Shown here in pieces: positions 17,394 through 24,336 of a DNA stretch of 64,000 bases (the stretch's first letter is position 1; the number at the start of each line of letters is the position of its first letter). The notes beneath the pieces are model-generated. The model had not been told where the DNA came from. It saw only the letters and a program-made list of their open reading frames with translations, and searched no databases. The position numbers and the translations under genes were made by a program. Origin of the DNA: Nostoc sp. FACHB-110 (GTDB taxonomy: Bacteria; Cyanobacteriota; Cyanobacteriia; Cyanobacteriales; Nostocaceae); assembly GCF_014697425.1 (NCBI RefSeq), contig NZ_JACJRU010000001.1, forward strand, positions 496,001 to 560,000, read 5' to 3'.

Positions 17394-18362
17394 ATGGGCT
17401 ACAAGCATATTGAAGTCAAACCAACCTCTGGCTTTACTGGTGCGGAAATCAGTGGCGTGGATCTTTCACATCCTTTGCAAGATGAGGTAGTTGCAGAAAT
17501 TCGTAAAGCACTATTGAAGTGGAAGGTTGTTTTCTTTCGCAATCAGAACATAGATCATGCTACACAGATTGCCTTCACGGCTCGTTTTGGTGAAGTGACC
17601 TACGCGCACCCCCACGAAGATGAGCCGATAGAAGGCTTTTCTCAAATCTTACCAATTGACCGCAGCCGCTTTGAGCGTCGCAATGGTATACAACGTTCTA
17701 GCTACGAAAGCCGTTGGCACACTGATGTGACTGCGGTTGTTAACCCTCCTGCGGGTTCGATTTTGCGAGCGGTGAATGTTCCTAGCTTTGGTGGTGACAC
17801 ACAGTGGACTAATTTAGTAGCCGCTTACGAAGGTCTATCCGAACCTCTAAAGAAGTTAGCCGATGGATTAAAAGCTGAACATCGCTTTAATGCACGTCTA
17901 CGGATACCCAGCAATAGCAAATACGCTCAACGTATTGCAGCTAATCCCCAAGTTTCCATTCACCCAGTAGTGCGCGTTCATCCTGAGACTGGTGAAAAAG
18001 CATTGTTTGTGAACCCTGGCTTCACTTCACACATTCTCGATGTATCAGCACAAGAAAGTGAATTATTGCTTGAGTTGTTCTTCAACCAAATCACTAAACC
18101 CGCCTATACCACTCGCTTCCGGTGGAACAATGGTGATATTGCCTTCTGGGATAACCGCGCCACCTCACATTTAGCACCCCAAGATTTAGATCATATAGAA
18201 GTTGAGCGCGTACTTTATCGCACTACCATTACAGGTGATATTCCCGTTGGCCCAGATGGGTTTAAATCACAAATAGTTGAAGGTGAGCCGTTAACTAGTG
18301 ATTTACCAACAGTCCTAAAGCAAAAATCTGAGAAAGTGTTAGCAGATGCAGTACTAAATTAA
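17394..18362 (+). CDS. TauD/TfdA-family Fe(II)/2-oxoglutarate dioxygenase
   Basis: This 322-residue enzyme would couple 2-oxoglutarate decarboxylation to hydroxylation next to a sulfonate or sulfate ester, releasing sulfite or sulfate. The iron facial triad is visible as H and D in SRWHTDVTAVVNPPAGS and the distal His in WDNRATSHLAPQD. The Arg that binds 2-oxoglutarate is in ERVLYRTTITGD. The HTDVT and NPPAGSILRAV stretch resembles alkylsulfatase AtsK at least as much as taurine dioxygenase TauD, so alkyl sulfates are a plausible substrate. The start has GGAG 9 nt upstream. It is the last gene of the sulfur island before the CRISPR leader. Confidence 0.82.
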   Translation: MGYKHIEVKPTSGFTGAEISGVDLSHPLQDEVVAEIRKALLKWKVVFFRNQNIDHATQIAFTARFGEVTYAHPHEDEPIEGFSQILPIDRSRFERRNGIQRSSYESRWHTDVTAVVNPPAGSILRAVNVPSFGGDTQWTNLVAAYEGLSEPLKKLADGLKAEHRFNARLRIPSNSKYAQRIAANPQVSIHPVVRVHPETGEKALFVNPGFTSHILDVSAQESELLLELFFNQITKPAYTTRFRWNNGDIAFWDNRATSHLAPQDLDHIEVERVLYRTTITGDIPVGPDGFKSQIVEGEPLTSDLPTVLKQKSEKVLADAVLN

Positions 18363-18574
18363 GTCAGGACTGAAGTACAACCTTGTAATATGAGGGTGTA
18401 GGGATGGTATCAATACATTTCGGTTAACGTTTCTATTTTGTTTAGCTCCCCCTAACCCCACTTTTTTAAGGTGTCTAATACACCTCTTTTACCCCCATTT
18501 TAAGGGGGTCGTCGCAGGCGGGGGGATCTAAATCTAGGATGATCAAACCTTTATCCGAAAAGTATTGGGTGTAG

Positions 18575-18689
18575 TATAGCGATTCCCAGTTAAGTGAGGT
18601 ACAGGTAATATTTTGAAACGCAGAGGGTCGCAGAGTTAAGCGCAGAGGTACGCAGAAATTTGTACTTCAGCAGACTAGGAAACGCTATA
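18575..18689. mobile_element. 115-bp MITE, copy 2
   Basis: It is identical to the copy at 15181 except for one base (G for A) near position 83 of the element. The same TATAGCG termini are present in inverted orientation at the two ends. It lies downstream of the TauD-like gene. The two copies bracket the FAD protein and TauD-like genes in the same orientation. Confidence 0.8.
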
Positions 18690-19013
18690 TATCTCCAGAA
18701 CCCTTACACCCTTTCCCAAAACTTTAATTTTATTTTTCGTTCTCTTGCGTAAGTTATGAAAAACTCGACAATAGTAGATACTCATATTATGATTGGGTAA
18801 TCAGCTTGATGTTTGTCAAATCAAAGCGGGGTCAAAAACCCTGGGGGATTTGCCAAAATCGCCAGAACCTTGACAATGTAATAATTACAGCATTTCATTA
18901 GGTTGGAAAGTTGAGAATTAGTCGCAATAATCGCGGCTGAAATCGACCTTTTTTTGAGGTTCGTCAAAATGCTTTCCAGGAAGCTGTCTCTGTAACAGTT
19001 TCAGCACCGAGCA
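18690..19013 (+). promoter_or_regulatory. CRISPR leader
   Basis: This AT-rich, gene-free stretch immediately precedes the first repeat. It carries a -35-like TTGACA at 18870-18875 and the block CGACCTTTTTTTGAGGTTCG with TGTAACAGTTTCAGCACCGA just before the array, which is the kind of leader seen at cyanobacterial type III arrays. The degenerate repeat at the far end of the array confirms that the leader is on this side. Confidence 0.6.
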
Positions 19014-20891
19014 GTTTCTAAACTAACTTTCCCCGCAAGGGGACTGAAACAAATGAAAGTAAGCCCAACCAGTAAGCTCTTTAATGTTTCTAAACTAACT
19101 TTCCCCGCAAGGGGACTGAAACGAGTTATACAACAATTTAAGAAGTTACCAACGGCAAGGTTTCTAAACTAACTTTCCCCGCAAGGGGACTGAAACCTTG
19201 AAGCTTTCTTAGGTAAAAGACCAGACGGTTTTGTTTGTGTTTCTAAACTAACTTTCCCCGCAAGGGGACTGAAACGCAATAGCCCCTTTTGTATCTCGCT
19301 CAATTCGTAAGGTTTCTAAACTAACTTTCCCCGCAAGGGGACTGAAACATCACCTAGCCTTACTATAATTATTGTGGTATGTTTCTAAACTAACTTTCCC
19401 CGCAAGGGGACTGAAACATGCTGATATGGATGAGGCTTTGGAGTCGATGCTTTTCAGTTTCTAAACTAACTTTCCCCGCAAGGGGACTGAAACAAAACAT
19501 TCAAAGACGCCAACCCACCAAAAGATCAAAGTTTCTAAACTAACTTTCCCCGCAAGGGGACTGAAACTATATAACCAGTTTCCTCTTTTACGTAGTCAAC
19601 TGAGTTTCTAAACTAACTTTCCCCGCAAGGGGACTGAAACTATACTTTGCAAGTTCACCACTTATATTTTGAATACGTTTCTAAACTAACTTTCCCCGCA
19701 AGGGGACTGAAACTCAATTGACGCATATTGCAACGATTACAACAATACGTTTCTAAACTAACTTTCCCCGCAAGGGGACTGAAACAAAACAAAGTCCGGC
19801 TCAATGCTTTGAATAGGCAAAAGTTTCTAAACTAACTTTCCCCGCAAGGGGACTGAAACTAGTCTATCCCGAGACTCTGTGCTGCTGCTAGTGTGTGTTT
19901 CTAAACTAACTTTCCCCGCAAGGGGACTGAAACTACGAGAACGCGTTATTTATCATTGGTGGAAGGCATAGGGTTTCTAAACTAACTTTCCCCGCAAGGG
20001 GACTGAAACTCTCTACAACATCACCTACAAGCCGCAATTCCAACGTTTCTAAACTAACTTTCCCCGCAAGGGGACTGAAACGTAAACAGTACTCGGTTGA
20101 CCTCCTGCGACTAACGGTTTCTAAACTAACTTTCCCCGCAAGGGGACTGAAACAACGTGAAGTCAAACGGTGTTGGGCGTTAATACTCCAGTTTCTAAAC
20201 TAACTTTCCCCGCAAGGGGACTGAAACTTTGAACTCATTGCGATCGCTGCAATCATCTACGGAGTTTCTAAACTAACTTTCCCCGCAAGGGGACTGAAAC
20301 GATTAAACAATAGTTTAGGATTGCCTTCTAAGATTTCGCGTTTCTAAACTAACTTTCCCCGCAAGGGGACTGAAACACATATTATATGACATCCCGAATG
20401 ACACAAAATTCAAGTTTCTAAACTAACTTTCCCCGCAAGGGGACTGAAACACGCCTAGATCCTTAGCTTGTTCAGCACTTATTTTGAGTTTCTAAACTAA
20501 CTTTCCCCGCAAGGGGACTGAAACTTGGAGACGTATCCTGCTATGAATTCACTGAAGGTGGTTTCTAAACTAACTTTCCCCGCAAGGGGACTGAAACTTC
20601 CCTTGATGCCGTGGGAAGATGTGGTGGAAATATATGTTTCTAAACTAACTTTCCCCGCAAGGGGACTGAAACTCAGTTGCATCTCGCCCCTAGTGGCGAA
20701 GCGGACAGTTTCTAAACTAACTTTCCCCGCAAGGGGACTGAAACATATTCACACCTAACAAACGGGTACTCGCTCGACGAGTTTCTAAACTAACTTTCCC
20801 CGCAAGGGGACTGAAACGTGTTAACCTGTGCGGCAAGACCAGTGTTAGTACCAGGTTTCTAAACCAACTTTCCCCGCAAGGGGATTACACA
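19014..20891 (+). CRISPR. CRISPR array, 26 repeats and 25 spacers
   Basis: The repeat is 37 bp, starts GTTTCTAAACTAAC, carries the hairpin CCCCGCAAGGGG with a GCAA loop, and ends GGACTGAAAC, so the crRNA 5' handle would be ACTGAAAC. Repeats 1-25 are identical as read. Spacers are 32-42 nt, mostly 35-39, and look unrelated. The last repeat (20855-20891) has T to C at position 11 and a changed 3' end (GATTACAC), marking the leader-distal end. Repeat starts include 19014, 19086, 19160, 19239, 19312, 19381, 19457, 19531, 19604 and 19677. The array belongs to the type III-D locus downstream; no Cas6 gene lies in the window. Confidence 0.97.
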
Positions 20892-20894
20892 TTT

Positions 20895-21467
20895 TTAACT
20901 TTCATTACAAAGTTCTTGAATCACTCTGGAAAACTCCTGGGTCAAAAAGTCGGAACCATTTGCACTATAAACTTGCTGTAACTGCTGGTAAAACCATAAA
21001 CTGCCTTCTTTGCCAGTTTTGAACTGTTGCCAAATACTATTGCCATGTTGCCGCAAGTCTGCTAGCAAAGACCTGGCATTGTGGAGCTTATCTGCTAAAG
21101 ATACCCGCCGGACTGAGGGTGAAGCATGACGCAGGTTTTCTAAATACTTTTGCTTGCGTTCTTGCCAAGGTGGTTTCGGGTATATGTCAGATTCTGTGCA
21201 GCCATCAACTATTGCAACGACTGTCTCACCGAAACGCTGGCGTATTTCTTCACGGGTAGATTTGCCGCCTTGGTCTTCTATGGCATCATGTAGTAAGGCT
21301 GCGATCGCTTCTTCTTCGGTTCCACCTGCTTCTAGTACAAGTGCAGCTACACTCAGCAAGTGAGCGATGTAAGGAACGCCGCTAATTTTGCGTGTTTGGT
21401 TGGCATGAAGACGAGTTGCATAGACTAATGCTTCTTCAAATTTTGCGGTTAACTGTAATGTATTCAT
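20895..21467 (-). CDS. HD-domain hydrolase (RelA/SpoT-type HD) next to CRISPR array
   Basis: This 190-residue protein is a stand-alone HD-superfamily metal phosphohydrolase of the MESH1/RelA-SpoT hydrolase type. Metal ligands are visible as H21, H36 (VPYIAHLLSVAAL), H60-D61 (ALLHDAIEDQGGK) and ADKLHNAR near residue 125; IVDGCTE also fits the family. The ATG at 21467 is chosen over an upstream in-frame start at 21521, which would overlap the previous gene. It ends 3 bp from the last CRISPR repeat, convergent with the array, and starts 7 bp after the WYL-protein stop, so the two form an operon. A role in removing a nucleotide signal during CRISPR immunity is only an inference; a housekeeping nucleotide hydrolase is possible. 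Confidence 0.75.
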   Translation of the reverse strand: MNTLQLTAKFEEALVYATRLHANQTRKISGVPYIAHLLSVAALVLEAGGTEEEAIAALLHDAIEDQGGKSTREEIRQRFGETVVAIVDGCTESDIYPKPPWQERKQKYLENLRHASPSVRRVSLADKLHNARSLLADLRQHGNSIWQQFKTGKEGSLWFYQQLQQVYSANGSDFLTQEFSRVIQELCNES

Positions 21468-21474
21468 AAAAAAA

Positions 21475-22890
21475 TCAATGTTGATGGTAAAGCTGAAATT
21501 CTGTGGCGACATCGGCGGCAATACTTTGTCTTAACTCGTAAGGAAAGATAACTTCGCATTTCGGCCGCCATGCACGCAGGCGCATGATGACATTGTTATC
21601 TCTAGATTGCTCGTTTTGATAACGAATAAATACTTGATAATAAGCATCTTTGTCTGAGCGATTATTGAGAATTTTGAGTAAAGTCTGTTGTTCTGGTTGG
21701 GGTATTTTTTGCTTGATTAATTTTTGTGCTTGCTGGTAAGAAATTTCTGCAAAAGTTTCATGGCGTTCAGTACCTTTAACATAGCGATCGCCAAATTCTC
21801 TATCAAACCGCAACAACGTTAATTGTGCAGGTAAATAAAAATCAAATCCCCAAGCTTTAGACATCTCTAAGGCAATATAATCTGGGCTGGGTAAGGTATG
21901 TCTTTGATAGTGCTGACGTAAATTTAAGGGTAGTTCAGCAACATCCCAGCTTAAAGGAATCATCTTTTGAATGCGGTCAAGACGGAAGTTATACCATTGG
22001 CTTTGTTTATCTGGGCTTTCACCATAAGCACACAAATAAACTGCCCTTTGTACATAGTAAATACAGACTGGATAAACTATGCAATCAAGCTTATTTCCTA
22101 CTTTGGCACTGGCGTAAGTTAGTTTAATTGGTGGGACTGGAATTTTTGTCCAAAGTTCTCTTAACTGATACTGCCAATCATCAACAGCATCTAAAGTACT
22201 ACGAGGTACAACATAATCTACTTTCAAAAAAAAGCGTTGTACTCCGTTAATTTTTTGAAAGTGATTTTGGGCAAATCCCAACAAATCATCGTGTAAAAAA
22301 TTCAATTGATAAACACTCAGTTGGTTAGATTCAGCTTCGTTTTTTGGCGTAACTGGACGTTGGGGAAACTCACTGACACGGTAATATTTTTCGTTTTGAT
22401 AAACCAGCCAATTTAAATTGACTAAAGTTTTTAAATCATCCAGCAAAGAACGGCGAGTTATGCCAAACAATCTTTGCATTAATACTTCGTTCAACTTTGA
22501 TTGTGATATACCAGTGTGAGCTATCAACGATTCTTGCCATTGGTGAGCAACCACGCCTGTTTTTTCGTTAAATAACCACTGCTGGGTTGTTTTAGCACAA
22601 GGACAATCAGGATCATGTAAGCTGGGAATTTCTTCGCCTTTGGTATGAGAAGAACTAAAAAATGCGTCTCGCCATTCGGCATAAGTAAAAGGATCATTTA
22701 AAGCTAAACGTTCATCACACTCACCATTAAGCGATGCTCCTTCAAAACCGTATAACGAACGCAACCATACCCACAATCGAATTGTCCGCAACAGTTTTTG
22801 CTTGAGCGAACCGCGGGCTAACCATTGCAGTAATTCAACTTGAGGAACTTCTTGAAAGACGAGTTCAGACACTATAGGGTTTTTCAACAT
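21475..22890 (-). CDS. TIGR03985-type CRISPR-associated WYL-domain protein
   Basis: This protein of about 471 residues matches the cyanobacterial CRISPR-associated family TIGR03985. It has an N-terminal LLQWLARGSLKQ segment, a winged-helix-like part (QRLFGITRRSLLDDLKTLVN) and a C-terminal WYL-like part (YPVCIYYVQRAVYLCAYGES, then WYNFRLDRIQKM). WYL domains bind nucleotide ligands and usually make the protein a transcription regulator. A pair of Cys (DPDCPCAK) could bind metal. The start at 22890 has a purine-rich AAAGAAAG upstream; in-frame starts at 22926 and 22959 are alternatives. It diverges from csx3 across less than 100 bp, so it may control the cas operon from there. Confidence 0.75.
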   Translation of the reverse strand: MLKNPIVSELVFQEVPQVELLQWLARGSLKQKLLRTIRLWVWLRSLYGFEGASLNGECDERLALNDPFTYAEWRDAFFSSSHTKGEEIPSLHDPDCPCAKTTQQWLFNEKTGVVAHQWQESLIAHTGISQSKLNEVLMQRLFGITRRSLLDDLKTLVNLNWLVYQNEKYYRVSEFPQRPVTPKNEAESNQLSVYQLNFLHDDLLGFAQNHFQKINGVQRFFLKVDYVVPRSTLDAVDDWQYQLRELWTKIPVPPIKLTYASAKVGNKLDCIVYPVCIYYVQRAVYLCAYGESPDKQSQWYNFRLDRIQKMIPLSWDVAELPLNLRQHYQRHTLPSPDYIALEMSKAWGFDFYLPAQLTLLRFDREFGDRYVKGTERHETFAEISYQQAQKLIKQKIPQPEQQTLLKILNNRSDKDAYYQVFIRYQNEQSRDNNVIMRLRAWRPKCEVIFPYELRQSIAADVATEFQLYHQH

Positions 22891-22974
22891 ATAACTTTCT
22901 TTAAGATACAGCCTATTGGAAGACATCTTTTCCAATGACGTGTATGATGTACCCAGCAAATCAAGGTAATGGTC

Positions 22975-23280
22975 ATGTCTACTTACAAAATTGAAATTAA
23001 AGACAACCTATTACGAGTTAATTTTGGCGAACCAGCCCAAAATGATCAGATTGTACGTGATGCAGCTGCCAGATTAGAAGAAATGGCAGCATCAGGAGAA
23101 TTAGCCGGAGGACAGTTACTCAAAATTAACGGGCCGATTTCTATCCCTGTAGCATTTGTTTTAGCACACAAGCTGGCTCATATATATGGCGCAGTTGCTT
23201 TTTATGATCCTAAGTTAGGTAAATATGTGATTTCTATCACACACAATCCTAGTTATAAACTAGGAGACTTAATTGATTGA
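22975..23280 (+). CDS. csx3: Csx3 (Crn3) ring nuclease, stand-alone
   Basis: This 101-residue protein is a Csx3-family protein. Members cleave cyclic tetra-adenylate and so switch off type III CRISPR signalling. It has the compact Csx3 layout, with VRDAAARLEEMAASGELAGG, a central KINGPISIPVAF and the signature LAHKLAHIYGAVAFYDPKLG. Both His of the AHKLAH motif (about H65 and H69) and the following Asp are present. The ATG at 22975 has AAGG 8 nt upstream; the ATG two codons earlier is less well spaced. It is the first gene of the cas operon and is followed by a Csx3-ATPase fusion. Confidence 0.85.
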   Translation: MSTYKIEIKDNLLRVNFGEPAQNDQIVRDAAARLEEMAASGELAGGQLLKINGPISIPVAFVLAHKLAHIYGAVAFYDPKLGKYVISITHNPSYKLGDLID

Positions 23281-23394
23281 TATTTGAGTAAGGTAAAAGT
23301 AAAAAGGCAAAAGAATAAATACTTGAAAAGAATATTAACAGAAGATTTTCTTTTGACTTTTTAAATGGAGGGGTTTTATCTCAAATCTGCAATC

Positions 23395-24318
23395 ATGTGT
23401 ACCTACCAGATAAAGTTACAGGGTGATATCCTCAAAGTAGGATTTGGCAATACGCAAGCTACAGGCGATCGCATAGTCCGTGATGTAGCAGCAAAATTAG
23501 ATGAGATGATCACTACAGGGGAATTAGCCGGTGGTACTCTCATCAAAATTAACGGACGCATTTCAGTATTAGTTAGTCAGGTATTAGCCGATAAGTTAGG
23601 AAAATTGTATGATGCGATCGCTATCTTTGATCCTAAAATTGGAGAGAAAGGGCTTGATAGATATGTAGTCACCATTAGCAGACATCCAGATTATAGAGTA
23701 GGGGATACTTTAGATGTAGTGCGATCTCCTCAACCAGCATCAAACATCAAAGTCGTACTCTGCGGTTTTGCCAATACTGGAAAGACTTGCTTTCGAGATG
23801 GATTAAAACAAGCACTATTGCAGATTCCCAACACACCAGAATCATACTTTATTTCCGGCTGTCCCGATGGCGATGGTTCATGGTACAGCGAAACCGCCAG
23901 ACGTGATCCTGATTTAGCCGCCGAATTAAAAACACAATACAAAGCAGGATTTACACCAGAGTTCGCCAAACTGAAAGCGCAGGAAGTCCGAGGTGTGAAT
24001 ACTCCTATATTCGTTTTTGATATTGGCGGAAGAATCTCCGACGAGAACCGCTTGATTATGCAAGAAGCTACTCATGGGGTGATTTTAGTCAAAGATGAGT
24101 CTGAAATTGCGCCTTGGGTAAAGTTTTGTGACGAGTTGGGGTTAGAAGTTATGGCGATAATTTTCAGCGACTTTTTCGGGAATACTGATGTGGTTGAGTC
24201 AGAAACGCCAATTGTACGCGGTAGTGTTCATAGATTACAGCGAGGTGAAGATGTATCGCAGCGCCCAATTATCCAAGCTTTGGCATGGTTGTTGGTGGGG
24301 TTGAGTAAAGGGAAGTAA
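23395..24318 (+). CDS. csx3: Csx3 domain fused to P-loop ATPase (Csx3-AAA)
   Basis: This 307-residue protein has a Csx3-like domain at residues 1-105 and a P-loop NTPase domain from about 115 to the end, with Walker A GFANTGKTCF near residue 124 and FVFDIGGRISDENRL as the Walker B-like strand. The start at 23395 is chosen because MCTYQIKLQGDILKVGFG then aligns with the stand-alone Csx3 start. Where the stand-alone protein has AHKLAH, this one reads ADKLGK, so both candidate catalytic His are gone, and there is an insert (GEKGLD) after DPKIG. It may bind cyclic oligoadenylate without cutting it, or cut by another route. Csx3-AAA fusions are known; their ATPase role is not settled. Confidence 0.82.
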   Translation: MCTYQIKLQGDILKVGFGNTQATGDRIVRDVAAKLDEMITTGELAGGTLIKINGRISVLVSQVLADKLGKLYDAIAIFDPKIGEKGLDRYVVTISRHPDYRVGDTLDVVRSPQPASNIKVVLCGFANTGKTCFRDGLKQALLQIPNTPESYFISGCPDGDGSWYSETARRDPDLAAELKTQYKAGFTPEFAKLKAQEVRGVNTPIFVFDIGGRISDENRLIMQEATHGVILVKDESEIAPWVKFCDELGLEVMAIIFSDFFGNTDVVESETPIVRGSVHRLQRGEDVSQRPIIQALAWLLVGLSKGK

Positions 24319-24336
24319 TTGCAGGAGTACCTACAG

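Noticed and set aside
19933..20758. Open frames across the CRISPR array on both strands
   Set aside because: They are made of repeated FSPLAGKVSLET or VSKLTFPARGLK units, which come from the CRISPR repeat itself.
21467..22959. HD and WYL genes as one fused gene
   Set aside because: There is a stop codon at 21475-21477 and a separate start at 21467; they are adjacent, not fused.
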